NCBI GenBank assembly: GCA_005888095.1
Contig: VBKF01000125.1
Location: 25,038-89,037, forward strand
DNA: 64,000 bases
Source: Deltaproteobacteria bacterium
GTDB lineage: Bacteria; Desulfobacterota; Binatia; DP-6
Direction: 5' to 3'
Below are positions 56,310 to 64,000 of this stretch, piece by piece. Under the pieces are notes generated by a model that was not told the origin of the DNA, did no database searches, and saw nothing but the letters and a program-made list of their open reading frames with translations. The position numbers were made by a program, and so were the translations under genes. How positions within the stretch are numbered: the stretch's first letter is position 1; the number at the start of each line of letters is the position of its first letter.

Positions 56310-57434
56310 ATGGAGTTCGGGATCTTCTCGCACATGCACGTGCCGCCGTGGGACGGCGAGCACTCCCGCTACCTGCGCGAGCTGGAGGCCTCGCTCGCGG
56401 TCGACGCGGCGGGCTTCAAGTACGACTGGTCGCCCGAGCACCACTTCCTCACCCACTACTCGCACCAGCCGGCGCCCGAGGTCTTCCTCTCCTGGGTCGC
56501 GGCGCGCACCAAGCGGATCCACGTCGGCTTCGCGATCGTGAACATCACGCCCCCGGTGAACCACCCCGCCCGGGTGGCCGAGCGGATCGCGACCATGGAC
56601 CATCTCTCCGGGGGGCGCGTCGAGTTCGGCACGGGCCGCGGCTCGTCGTCGACCGAGTGGGCCGGCTTCGCGATCCCGTCGGCGGCCGAGACCAAGCCGA
56701 TGTGGCGCGAGGCGCTGGAGCAGATCCCGCGCATGTGGCGCGACGAGCCGTACGCGTACGAGGGCAGGTACTTCCGGATGCCGGAGCGCAACGTCCTGCC
56801 GAAGCCGTACTCCAGGCCGCACCCGCCGATGTGGCTCGCGTGCTCGAGCCCGCCGACCTTCATCGAGGCGGGCGAGCTCGGCCTCGGCTCGCTCTGCTTC
56901 ACCTTCGGGACGCCGGCCGAGATCGCCGAGAACGTGCGCAACTACAAGGAGGCGATCAAGCGTTGCAAGACGCCGATCGCGGGCTACATCAACGACAACA
57001 TCGCCGTCACGACCAACATGCTCTGCCTCTCCGACGGCGACCAGGCGCGCTGGCTCTACTCGCGGGCGCGGGTCGAGGCGTTCACGGAGTACTTCTTCAA
57101 CGCACTCGACTCGATCCCGCGGCCGAAGGGCCTGCCGAAGGAGGGCCGGATCGCAAACCTGCAGCCTCCTACCCCCGAGGCGTTGAAGGAGGGGCTGAAG
57201 GTCGGCGGGCGGCAGATCGGCGCCCCCGAGGAGATCGTCGAGGTGATCAAGATGTACGAGGCGCTCGGCGTCGACCAGCTCATCTACGCCCCCTTGACGC
57301 TGACGCTCGACCAGAAGTACGTGCTCGAGTCGATCGAGACCTTCGGCAAGCACGTCCTCCCGAAGTTCGACAAGGACCCCGTGCACTCGACGACGCGGCA
57401 GCGCGAGGCGGCACTGAAGGCGCAGGCCGCCTGA
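56310..57434 (+). CDS. LLM-class (luciferase-like) flavin-dependent monooxygenase
   Basis: A 374-residue luciferase-like monooxygenase. MEFGIFSHMHVPPWDGEHSR opening, AAGFKYDWSPEHHFLTHYSH (E-H-H-F signature of bacterial-luciferase-type members), RTKRIHVGFAIVNITPPVNH, RVAERIATMDHLSGGRVEFG, TGRGSSSTEWAGF and HPPMWLACSSPPTFIEAGEL. It resembles alkanal or alkanesulfonate-type monooxygenases. GAAGGAGGGAGC precedes the ATG. First gene of an operon feeding aldehyde dehydrogenase 6 bp downstream, so production of an aldehyde from a larger substrate is an attractive, unproven role. Confidence 0.92.
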   Translation: MEFGIFSHMHVPPWDGEHSRYLRELEASLAVDAAGFKYDWSPEHHFLTHYSHQPAPEVFLSWVAARTKRIHVGFAIVNITPPVNHPARVAERIATMDHLSGGRVEFGTGRGSSSTEWAGFAIPSAAETKPMWREALEQIPRMWRDEPYAYEGRYFRMPERNVLPKPYSRPHPPMWLACSSPPTFIEAGELGLGSLCFTFGTPAEIAENVRNYKEAIKRCKTPIAGYINDNIAVTTNMLCLSDGDQARWLYSRARVEAFTEYFFNALDSIPRPKGLPKEGRIANLQPPTPEALKEGLKVGGRQIGAPEEIVEVIKMYEALGVDQLIYAPLTLTLDQKYVLESIETFGKHVLPKFDKDPVHSTTRQREAALKAQAA

Positions 57435-57440
57435 CGGCCG

Positions 57441-58892
57441 ATGGCGGTGCCGGTCTTCGACCAGGTCCTGATCGGCGGCCGCTGGGTGCCGGCCGACGGC
57501 GGGACCTACCCGGTCGTCAACCCGGCCACCGAGGAGCCCGCCGGCCAAGCCCCCGCGGGCTCGGTGGCGCAGGCGGAGGCGGCGGCCCGCGCGGCCCGCG
57601 CGGCGTTCGAGCACGGTCCGTGGCGGACGATGAGCGGCGCCGAGCGCGCGAGGCTTCTCCGGATCGCGGCCGAGCGCTTCCAGGCCGAGATCGACGGCCT
57701 CGTCGAGCTGACGATCGCCGAGACGGGCGCGGTGCGCGGCGTCGCCGAGGCGCAGCAGGTGCGCGCCGTCGCCGCCCGCCTCCTCCGCGCCGCCGAGCTG
57801 GCAACCGCGCCGGTCGAGCAGGGCTTGCCGCCTCGTGAAACCGGCCGCGCCCTCGCGGCCGGTGTAATCGTCCGCGAGCCGGTCGGCGTGGTCGCCTGCA
57901 TCACGCCCTTCAACTTCCCGATGACGAACTGCGCGGGGAAGATCGGCCCGGCGCTCGCCTGCGGCAACACGGTGGTCGTGAAGCCGTCGCCCGTCGACCC
58001 CCTGGGCGTCGCCGAGCTCTGCCGGATCGTCGACGCGTTCCTGCCTCCGGGCGTGCTGAACTTCGTGAATGGCAGCGGGCCCGAGATCGGCGAGGCCCTC
58101 GTGCGCTCGCCCGACGTCGACATGATCTCGTTCACCGGCAGCACGGCCGTCGGCCGGCGCGTCAAGGAGGCGGCGGCCGCGCGCATGAAGCGGACGGTGC
58201 TCGAGCTCGGCGGCAAGTCGCCCAACATCATCTTCGCCGACTGCGACTTCGAGGGCGCGCTCGCGAGCGCGATGAGCGTCTGGACGTTCCACTCCGGGCA
58301 GGTCTGCATCGCCGGCACGCGCGTGCTGATCGAGGAGCGGATCTACGACGCGTTCACGCGTCGCCTGGCCGCCGCCGGCCCGACGCTCCGGATCGGCGAC
58401 CCGCGCGAGCCCGGTGTCGTCGTCGGCCCGCTCGTCTCGGCGGCCCAGCGCACACGCGTCGAACGCTTCATCACCCGCGGCCGAGAAGAGGGGGCGACGG
58501 TCGCCTGCGGCGGCCGCCGCCCGTCGCACCTCACTCGGGGCTATTACGTGGAGCCGACGCTCTTCACCGGCGCGCGCAACGACATGACGATCGCGCGCGA
58601 GGAGATCTTCGGGCCGGTGATCACCGCGATCCCGTTCCGCGACGAGGCCGAGGCGATCGCGCTCGCCAACGACTCCGACTACGGGCTCTACGGCTACGTC
58701 TGGACCGGCGACGCCGCCCGCGGGTTGCGCGTCGCGCGCGCCGTGCGGACCGGGACGATGCAGATCAACGGCAGCCCGCTCAACCCCGACGCCCCGTTCG
58801 GCGGCTACAAGCTCTCCGGCGTCGGCCGTGTCGGCGGCCAGTGGGCGCTCGGGGCGTACAGCGAGCTGAAGTACATCGGGTGGATGACATGA
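57441..58892 (+). CDS. Aldehyde dehydrogenase family protein
   Basis: A 483-residue NAD(P)-dependent aldehyde dehydrogenase oxidising an aldehyde to the acid. VNPATEEPAGQAPAGSVAQA opening, ACITPFNFPMTNCAGKIGPA and KPSPVDP (cofactor site), SFTGSTAVGRRVKEAAAARM, catalytic Glu in TVLELGGKSPNIIFADCD (about residue 253) and nucleophilic Cys in TFHSGQVCIAGTRVLI (about 287). C-terminal MTIAREEIFGPVITAIPFRD and FGGYKLSGVGRVGGQWALGA. Complete. Its stop overlaps the next start (ATGA). Confidence 0.95.
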   Translation: MAVPVFDQVLIGGRWVPADGGTYPVVNPATEEPAGQAPAGSVAQAEAAARAARAAFEHGPWRTMSGAERARLLRIAAERFQAEIDGLVELTIAETGAVRGVAEAQQVRAVAARLLRAAELATAPVEQGLPPRETGRALAAGVIVREPVGVVACITPFNFPMTNCAGKIGPALACGNTVVVKPSPVDPLGVAELCRIVDAFLPPGVLNFVNGSGPEIGEALVRSPDVDMISFTGSTAVGRRVKEAAAARMKRTVLELGGKSPNIIFADCDFEGALASAMSVWTFHSGQVCIAGTRVLIEERIYDAFTRRLAAAGPTLRIGDPREPGVVVGPLVSAAQRTRVERFITRGREEGATVACGGRRPSHLTRGYYVEPTLFTGARNDMTIAREEIFGPVITAIPFRDEAEAIALANDSDYGLYGYVWTGDAARGLRVARAVRTGTMQINGSPLNPDAPFGGYKLSGVGRVGGQWALGAYSELKYIGWMT

Positions 58893-60595
58893 CGTTCGAC
58901 ACCATCATCAAGGGCGGCACGGTCGTGGACGGCTCCGGCCTCCCCATGCGCCGCGCCGACGTCGGCATCCGCGACGGCCTCGTCACCGACATCGGAAGGC
59001 TCTCCGGCGCGCGCCGGACGATCGACGCCGACGGGCTCGTCGTCATGCCCGGCATCGTCGACGTCCACACGCACTACGACCCGCAGCTCTCCTTCGAGCC
59101 CTTCGCCACCTCGTCGTGCTATCACGGCGTCACCTCCGTGGTGGCCGGGAACTGCGGCTACTCGATCGCGCCCTGCCGCCCCGAGGACCGCGAGTGGGTG
59201 ACGGCGCTGTTCGCCAAGGTCGAGGGGATGACGCCGTCGGTGCTGCGCAGCGGGCTGCCGTGGGACTGGGAGAGCTTTCCCTCCTTCCTCGACGTCCTCG
59301 ACCGCCGGCTCGGGGTCAACGCCGCGGTCTACGTCGGCCACTCGGCGCTCCGCCGCTTCGTCATGGGCGACGCGGCTTCGGAGCGCGCCGCCACGGCCGA
59401 GGAGGTCGAGCACATGCGCCGGCTCGTCCGCGAGGCGATGGCGGCCGGCGCGGCGGGTTTCTCGTCGTCGCAGGCGCCCACGCACACGGACCAGCTCGGC
59501 CGCCCGGTGCCGTCGCGGCGCGCCGCCTTCGACGAGGTGCTGGCGCTGGCCGAGGCGGCGGGCGAAGGCGGCGCCGGCAGCATCGCGTTCCTCGCCGAGA
59601 CGGCGGTGCAGGGTTACGACGCGCGCGACCGCGAGCGCCTCGTCGAGCTGGCCCACCGCTCGGGCCTGCCCGTCGTCGTGCAGGGTATGGGCTTCCGGCC
59701 CGGCGCCCGCGAGCGCTGGGAGGACCAGACGCGTTTTCTTGCCGCCGCCCGCGAGCGGGGGGCCGCGATCTACTCGATGCTCCGCACGCAGCCCTTCATG
59801 CGGCCGTTCAACTGGCGGCGCGGCACGTCGATCTTCGACGGGGTCTTCCATTGGCGGGACCTTTCCGCACTGTCCGTGGCCGAGCGCCTCGCCCGGATGC
59901 GCGACCGGGAGTTCCGCGAGAAGCTTCGCTGGGGCCTCGACCATCCGAACACCGACCCGAAGCAGGGCTCGACGCTCCCCATGCCGGCGCTCGACCGCGT
60001 CTTCGTCGATCGCTCGGACGCGCATTCGGACGCGGTCGGCAAGAGCCTCGCCGAGCTCGCCGCGGCGCCGCGGGTGCACGCCGCCGATGTCATGTGCGAG
60101 CTCTCGCTCGCTGACGGCCTCGAGACGCAGTTCCTCTGGAACAGCGAGAGCCCGGCGTGGGTCGAGGCCAACGCCGAGTCGCAGCGGAACCTGCACATGA
60201 TCGTGGGCACCGGCGACGGGGGCGCGCACGCCGACCGCGACGACGGCGCGGAGTGGTCGACCTACTACCTTCGGTCCTGGGTGCTCGACCGCAAGCTCGT
60301 GTCGCTCGAGGACGGCGTCCGGCGGATCACGCACCTGCCGGCGATGGTGGCCGGCATCAAGGCGCGCGGGCTCCTGGCGCGTGGCTACCACGCCGACGTC
60401 GTGCTCTTCGACCCGGCACGGCTCGGGCTCGGCAAGAAGGCGCTCGTGCGCGACATGCCGGGCGGCGAGGAGCGCTGGCAGGTGCGGCCCGAGGGCGTTG
60501 TCCGGGTCATCGTCAACGGCGAGACGATCGTCGAGGACGGGGAGCTGACGGGCGCGCGCCCCGGGCGCGTGCTCCGCGTCGGCAATCCGGCGTGA
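58889..60595 (+). CDS. N-acyl-D-amino-acid deacylase-like amidohydrolase
   Basis: A 568-residue amidohydrolase of the D-aminoacylase/dihydroorotase-like group. TIIKGGTVVDGSGLPMRRAD, metal motif VVMPGIVDVHTHYDPQLSFE (HxH, about residues 60-62), HGVTSVVAGNCGYSIAPCRP (NCG signature), AGAAGFSSSQAPTHTDQLGR, and TGDGGAHADRDDGAEWSTYY (metal Asp/His). The late KARGLLARGYHADVVLFDPA is the typical return to the composite beta domain. Start set by the ATGA overlap with the aldehyde dehydrogenase gene. Substrate unclear: bulky amides or ring ureides. Confidence 0.9.
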   Translation: MTFDTIIKGGTVVDGSGLPMRRADVGIRDGLVTDIGRLSGARRTIDADGLVVMPGIVDVHTHYDPQLSFEPFATSSCYHGVTSVVAGNCGYSIAPCRPEDREWVTALFAKVEGMTPSVLRSGLPWDWESFPSFLDVLDRRLGVNAAVYVGHSALRRFVMGDAASERAATAEEVEHMRRLVREAMAAGAAGFSSSQAPTHTDQLGRPVPSRRAAFDEVLALAEAAGEGGAGSIAFLAETAVQGYDARDRERLVELAHRSGLPVVVQGMGFRPGARERWEDQTRFLAAARERGAAIYSMLRTQPFMRPFNWRRGTSIFDGVFHWRDLSALSVAERLARMRDREFREKLRWGLDHPNTDPKQGSTLPMPALDRVFVDRSDAHSDAVGKSLAELAAAPRVHAADVMCELSLADGLETQFLWNSESPAWVEANAESQRNLHMIVGTGDGGAHADRDDGAEWSTYYLRSWVLDRKLVSLEDGVRRITHLPAMVAGIKARGLLARGYHADVVLFDPARLGLGKKALVRDMPGGEERWQVRPEGVVRVIVNGETIVEDGELTGARPGRVLRVGNPA

Positions 60596-61677
60596 TGCGC
60601 GCCGCCGTCTACCATGGAAGCGGCCGTCCAGTTGCGATCGAGGACGTGCGCGTCAAGGACCCGGGCGCCGGCGAGGTCCGTGTCGCGATCAAGGCGGCGG
60701 GGCTCTGCCACTCGGACTTGAGCGTGGTCGACGGTTCGATTCCCTATCCGACACCGGTCGTCCTCGGCCACGAGGGGGCGGGGATCGTCGAGGCCGTCGG
60801 CCCGGGTGTCACCGCCGTCAAGGAGGGCGACGCGGTCGTCCTCTCGACCCTCGCGCACTGCGGCCGCTGCGCCGCCTGCGAGACGGGGCGCGCCACCGAG
60901 TGCCGCAACGCGCCGAACCCCAAGGACACCCAGCCGTTCACCGTGAACGGCCGGCCCGCCTACCAGTTCGCCAACGCGTCGGCCTTCGCCGAGCGGACCG
61001 TGGTCCGCGAGCAGAGCGCCATCCCGGTCGACCCGCGCGTGCCGTTCGACCGCGCGGCGCTCATCGGCTGCGGGATCATGACGGGCGTCGGCGCGGTCGT
61101 GAACCGGGCGAAGGTCGAGACCGGCGCGACGATGGCGGTCTTCGGTCTGGGCGGCATCGGTCTCAGCTGCGTCCAGGGCGGCGTGCTCGCGGGTGCGTCC
61201 AGGATCGTCGCCGTCGACGTCGTGTCCGAGAAGCTCACCCTCGCGCGCCGGCTCGGCGCGACGCACACGATCGACGCCTCGCGCGACGATCCCGTCGCGG
61301 CGATCAAGGACCTGACGGGCGGCGGCGCCGACTACACGTTCGAGGCCGTCGGCAGCCTCGCCGTCATCAAGCAGGCGCTCGAGGCGCTCGGGCCCGGCGG
61401 CGCGCTCACCATCGTCGGCGTCCCGAAGCTCGGCTCGAGCCTCGAGTTCGTCGTCCACGCCCTCTACCAGAACAAGGCGATCCTCGGCTGCCGCTACGGC
61501 ACGGCGCGACCGCGCCGCGATTTTCCGCTCCTCGCCGACCTCTACCTCGGCGGGCGGCTCAAGATCGACGAGCTCATCACGCAGCGCTACGCGCTCGAGG
61601 AGCTGCCGCGGGCGCTCGAGGACCTCCAGCAGGGACGCCTGGCGCGCGGCGTCTTCCTCCTCGACCGCGCCGCCTGA
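60595..61677 (+). CDS. Zinc-dependent alcohol dehydrogenase (MDR family)
   Basis: A 360-residue class III-like MDR alcohol dehydrogenase. MRAAVYHGSGRPVAIEDVRV; catalytic zinc ligands Cys in IKAAGLCHSDLSVVDG (near residue 38) and His-Glu in VVLGHEGAGIVEAVGPGVTA; structural zinc Cys4 in LAHCGRCAACETGRATEC (about 86-103). NAD site AVFGLGGIGLSCVQGGVLAG, then DVVSEKLTLARRLGATHTID. Interconverts an alcohol and the aldehyde presumably handled by the operon's aldehyde dehydrogenase. Joined to the preceding gene by TGATG. Confidence 0.95.
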   Translation: MRAAVYHGSGRPVAIEDVRVKDPGAGEVRVAIKAAGLCHSDLSVVDGSIPYPTPVVLGHEGAGIVEAVGPGVTAVKEGDAVVLSTLAHCGRCAACETGRATECRNAPNPKDTQPFTVNGRPAYQFANASAFAERTVVREQSAIPVDPRVPFDRAALIGCGIMTGVGAVVNRAKVETGATMAVFGLGGIGLSCVQGGVLAGASRIVAVDVVSEKLTLARRLGATHTIDASRDDPVAAIKDLTGGGADYTFEAVGSLAVIKQALEALGPGGALTIVGVPKLGSSLEFVVHALYQNKAILGCRYGTARPRRDFPLLADLYLGGRLKIDELITQRYALEELPRALEDLQQGRLARGVFLLDRAA

Positions 61678-61690
61678 CAGGAGACGCACG

Positions 61691-62761
61691 ATGGGCAGAT
61701 TCGGCTACCACGTGATCGACGCCGACGGGCACGGCGGGGACCTGCCGCGCTGGCACGAGCGCATCCCGGCCCGCTTCCAGCCGCTCTGGGAGGCGCGTCG
61801 CGAGCGGATCAAGAAGCAGTTCGCCAACCTGCCGGGCGTCGGCGTGAAGGAGACGCGGGGGACCGCCAAGCTCGACAGCCTCGAGCGGCCCGGCATGACC
61901 GACCCGCAGGCGCGGCTCGAGGACATGGACCTCGAGGGCATCGACCGGACGGTCATGTTCCCGGGAGGCGCGGGCGAGGAGTGGGCGGGCCTCGACCGCG
62001 ACTTCGCGATCGCGCTCTGCCGCACGCTGAACGACACGCGCGCCGAGTACACGCGCCACGCGCCGGCGCGGCTCAAGTCGGTGGCGAAGCTGCCGATGAT
62101 CGACCCCGAGGCGGCCGCCGCCGAGCTCCGCCGCGCGGTCACCGAGCTCGGCATGGTCGGCATGGTGACGCCGCAGCACATCCGCGAGAAGAACCTCGAT
62201 CACCCGAGCTTCGACGTGGTGTGGGCCGAGGCCGAGCGCCTCGGCGTCCCGGTGTGCGTCCACGGCGGCGGCCAGGCGATCGACCAGGTGCCGATCGGCG
62301 TCGACCGGTGGAAGACGCGGCTGGAGGTCCACGCCTTCACGCATCCCGTCGGGCAGATGATCGCCATCATGGCCTTCACGGCGGGCGGCATCCTGCACCG
62401 CTTCCCGCGGCTCCGCGTCGCCTTCCTCGAGGCCGGCGTGGGCTGGCTGCCCTTCTGGCTCGAGCGGCTCGACGAGCACTGGGAGCTCACGCCCGAGCAG
62501 GCCCCGGAGATCGACCGCCGGCCGAGCGAGTACTTCCTGTCGGGGCGGTGCTTCATCGGCTGCGACCCCGACGAGAAGGGCGTCGCGCACGTCGTCGAGT
62601 CGCTCGGCGAGGGGGTCGTCGTCTACGCCTCCGACTACTGCCACTGGGACTGCAAGTTCCCGGACACGGTGAAGATCCTGGCCGGGCGGGCGGATCTGTC
62701 CGAGCGGGCGAAGCAGGCCATCTTCGACGACAACCCGCGCCGCCTCTACGCGCTCTCCTGA
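61691..62761 (+). CDS. Amidohydrolase-2 family (PF04909) hydrolase/decarboxylase
   Basis: A 356-residue TIM-barrel metal enzyme. GYHVIDADGHGGDLPRWHER (D-x-D-x-H entry), DMDLEGIDRTVMFPGGAGEE, RLGVPVCVHGGGQAIDQVPI (metal His), RLRVAFLEAGVGWLPFWLER and VVYASDYCHWDCKFPDTVKI (SDY-x-H end motif). ATG with AGGAGA upstream. It follows the alcohol dehydrogenase by 13 bp and overlaps the isochorismatase-like gene by 1 bp (TGATG). Third PF04909 paralogue of the window. Confidence 0.92.
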   Translation: MGRFGYHVIDADGHGGDLPRWHERIPARFQPLWEARRERIKKQFANLPGVGVKETRGTAKLDSLERPGMTDPQARLEDMDLEGIDRTVMFPGGAGEEWAGLDRDFAIALCRTLNDTRAEYTRHAPARLKSVAKLPMIDPEAAAAELRRAVTELGMVGMVTPQHIREKNLDHPSFDVVWAEAERLGVPVCVHGGGQAIDQVPIGVDRWKTRLEVHAFTHPVGQMIAIMAFTAGGILHRFPRLRVAFLEAGVGWLPFWLERLDEHWELTPEQAPEIDRRPSEYFLSGRCFIGCDPDEKGVAHVVESLGEGVVVYASDYCHWDCKFPDTVKILAGRADLSERAKQAIFDDNPRRLYALS

Positions 62762-63378
62762 TGCCGATCGACCTCGACGCGCTGCTCGAGCCGTCGCGCG
62801 CGGCCTTCCTCATGATGGAGTGTCAGGAGGGCATCATCGGCGGCGGGGGATTCGGCGCGCTCGCCGAGGCCGTGGCGAGGCAGCACACGGTGGCGCGCAT
62901 CGCCCGCCTCCTTCACGCCGCGCGGCGGGCGCGCGTGCCGGTCTTTCACTGCACGATGTCGCGCCGCCCGGACGGCGGCGGCGCGGTCGCCAACTGTCTC
63001 CTGCTGGCCGCCGCCCGGAAGGGGACGCCGCTCCTCCCCGGTTCGTCCGAGCAGGCGGTGGTGGCGCCGCTCGCGCCGGTCGACGGTGACTACGTCGTCA
63101 CGCGCTTCCACGGCGTGACGCCGTTCCACGGCACGGAGCTCGACGCCCTCCTGCGCAACCTGGGTATCCGCACGGTGGTGGCGAGCGGCGTGTCGGTGAA
63201 CGTCGGCATCGTGGGGGTCGCGATCGAGGCCGTCAATGCCGGCTACCAGGTGGTCATCCCGCGCGACGCCGTGGCCGGCACGCCCGCCGAATACGTCGAC
63301 GCGGTCTTCGAGCACACGCTGCGGCTGCTGGCGACGATGGTCACCGCGGACCGCGTGCTGGAGGCGTGGGGACGATGA
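62761..63378 (+). CDS. Isochorismatase-family hydrolase
   Basis: A 205-residue member of the isochorismatase/cysteine-hydrolase superfamily. RAAFLMMECQEGIIGGGGFG has Glu-Cys-Gln where D-x-Q or D-M-Q with a catalytic Asp is expected. The Lys element lies around DGDYVVTRFHGVTPFHGTEL (Arg instead of Lys). VASGVSVNVGIVGVAIEAVN has Gly in place of the nucleophilic Cys. With Asp, Lys and Cys all altered, normal amidase catalysis is doubtful; it may be a binding or accessory protein. Start fixed by the TGATG overlap; the SDR gene starts in its stop (ATGA). Confidence 0.8.
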   Translation: MPIDLDALLEPSRAAFLMMECQEGIIGGGGFGALAEAVARQHTVARIARLLHAARRARVPVFHCTMSRRPDGGGAVANCLLLAAARKGTPLLPGSSEQAVVAPLAPVDGDYVVTRFHGVTPFHGTELDALLRNLGIRTVVASGVSVNVGIVGVAIEAVNAGYQVVIPRDAVAGTPAEYVDAVFEHTLRLLATMVTADRVLEAWGR

Positions 63379-64000
63379 GGTTTGCCGGCCGGGTGCTCTT
63401 CATCACCGGCGCCGGCTCGGGTCTCGGCCGGGCGACAGCGCGGCTCTTCGCCGCGGAAGGGGCGAAGGTCTTCGGCGTCGACGTGAACGGTGCGGGTGTG
63501 GCGGCGACGGTCGAGACGATCCGCCGCGCGGGCGGCGTGGCGGACAGCGCCGTGTGCGACGTCGGCTCGATGGCCGCGGTGCGCGCCGCCGTCGAGGCGG
63601 CGGTCGCGGCCTTCGGCGGCATCGACATCCTCGTCAACGCCGCCGGCATCGGCCGCTCGGCCCGCCTGGAGGAGATCGACGAGGAGGAATGGCAGCGCGT
63701 GCTCACGGTCAACCTGACCGGCGCGTTCAACACCGTGAAGGCGGCGCTGGCCCATCTGCTCGCCCGTCCGGGCGGCGCCGTGGTGAACGTCGCCTCGAGC
63801 GCCGGGATGCGCGGCCAGGCCTACGCCGCGCACTACGCCGCCTCCAAGGCCGGCCTCGTCAACTTCACCCGCTCGATCGCGCTCGAGTTCGCGAGCCGCG
63901 GGCTCCGCATCAACTGTCTCGCCCCCGCCGGCATCCGCTCGCCGCTCATCCGGCACTTCATGCCGCGCGACGACTTCGAGAAATCGCTGGTCGCCTACTA
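63375..64000 (+). CDS. Short-chain dehydrogenase/reductase (SDR), 3' end beyond window
   Basis: First 208 codons of an SDR. Rossmann motif LFITGAGSGLGRATARLFAA (TGxxxGxG, about residues 8-27), VCDVGSMAAVRAAVEAAVAA, DILVNAAGIGRSARLEEIDE (NAAG), and active site Ser in VVNVASSAGMRGQAYAAHYA with YxxxK (YAASKAGLVNFTRSIALEF, about 154-172). Catalytic Asn lies in TVNLTGAFNTVKAALAHLLA. NAD-linked oxidation of a hydroxyl group is expected. The reading frame is open to the last base. Seventh coupled gene of the operon beginning at 56310. Confidence 0.93.
   Translation, partial: MRFAGRVLFITGAGSGLGRATARLFAAEGAKVFGVDVNGAGVAATVETIRRAGGVADSAVCDVGSMAAVRAAVEAAVAAFGGIDILVNAAGIGRSARLEEIDEEEWQRVLTVNLTGAFNTVKAALAHLLARPGGAVVNVASSAGMRGQAYAAHYAASKAGLVNFTRSIALEFASRGLRINCLAPAGIRSPLIRHFMPRDDFEKSLVAY

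Noticed and set aside
60730..60750. GGTTCGATTCC, resembling the T-arm of a tRNA
   Set aside because: It lies inside the alcohol dehydrogenase gene (codes VDGSIPYP), and no acceptor stem, anticodon arm or CCA end pairs around it.

Overview
The window is about 70% G+C chromosomal DNA. It has dense gene packing, many GTG starts and frequent ATGA/GTGA stop-start overlaps. Gene content is dominated by acyl-CoA and CoA-ester metabolism, luciferase-like flavin oxidoreductases, amidohydrolases, a DUF1302 outer-membrane protein and secreted Cys-rich proteins with poly-Thr linkers. This points to a Gram-negative environmental lineage of the deltaproteobacterial/Desulfobacterota type, and the mix is reminiscent of Candidatus Binatota/Binatia. 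That placement is inference; no rRNA, tRNA, transposase, phage gene or CRISPR array was seen.

Layout. 1-4.5 kb: CPx-type (copper) P-type ATPase, a secreted CTDC-repeat protein, a TIGR04073 exosortase-associated protein and a cyclase-family hydrolase. 4.5-6.5 kb: two abutting toxin-antitoxin (TA) modules (Xre/RES and Phd/PIN/RHH). 6.5-11 kb: divergent acyl-CoA dehydrogenases, the second in an operon with a short PaaK-like protein and a SnoaL-GNAT fusion. 11-12.1 kb: DUF5658 protein and a frameshifted VapBC. 12.3-16.5 kb: a cytosolic LivK-like receptor translationally coupled to two acyl-CoA synthetases. 16.7-19 kb: a large Cys/Thr-rich secreted protein. 19-23 kb (minus strand): flavin oxidoreductase, hydrolase, thiolase-like protein, DUF35 protein, isochorismatase-like protein. 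23-25.4 kb: VapBC and a secreted lipase. 25.6-30.2 kb: two PaaK-like proteins, then a LipA-type lipase with its foldase. 30.4-34.5 kb: flavin/FMN-binding enzymes, a second poly-Thr secreted protein, enoyl-CoA hydratase, an AHL-lactonase-like enzyme. 34.5-41.5 kb: two O-methyltransferases and two paralogous amidases around a CrtC/lipocalin-like protein and decayed TA genes. 41.7-51.3 kb: Uma2 nuclease, then a CoA-transferase/thiolase-like/DUF35/porin/enoyl-CoA hydratase/TetR/MaoC-like cluster bracketed by two copies of one palindrome. 51.4-55.5 kb: amidohydrolase, S8 peptidase, collagen-like protein. 55.5-64 kb: TetR and a tightly coupled catabolic operon (LLM oxidoreductase, aldehyde dehydrogenase, D-aminoacylase-like amidohydrolase, Zn alcohol dehydrogenase, amidohydrolase-2, isochorismatase-like, SDR), cut by the window end.

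How it fits together. The picture is a heterotroph that hydrolyses lipids outside the cell (two lipases and a foldase), takes up hydrophobic substrates (DUF1302 barrel), activates them as CoA esters, and breaks them down by beta-oxidation-like steps that include SCP2-thiolase/DUF35 pairs of the kind used as retro-aldolases in steroid side-chain degradation. The strongest new signal is the predicted TetR regulon: GAACnAACGTTCnTTC lies both in front of the TetR gene (49.5 kb) and in the divergent promoter region 6 kb upstream (43.5 kb). Secondary points of interest are the SnoaL-GNAT fusion operon, the cytosolic receptor/acyl-CoA synthetase operon, a duplicated Cys motif in the poly-Thr secreted protein, an S8 peptidase with Glu at the His position, and a series of intact, broken and vestigial TA loci.
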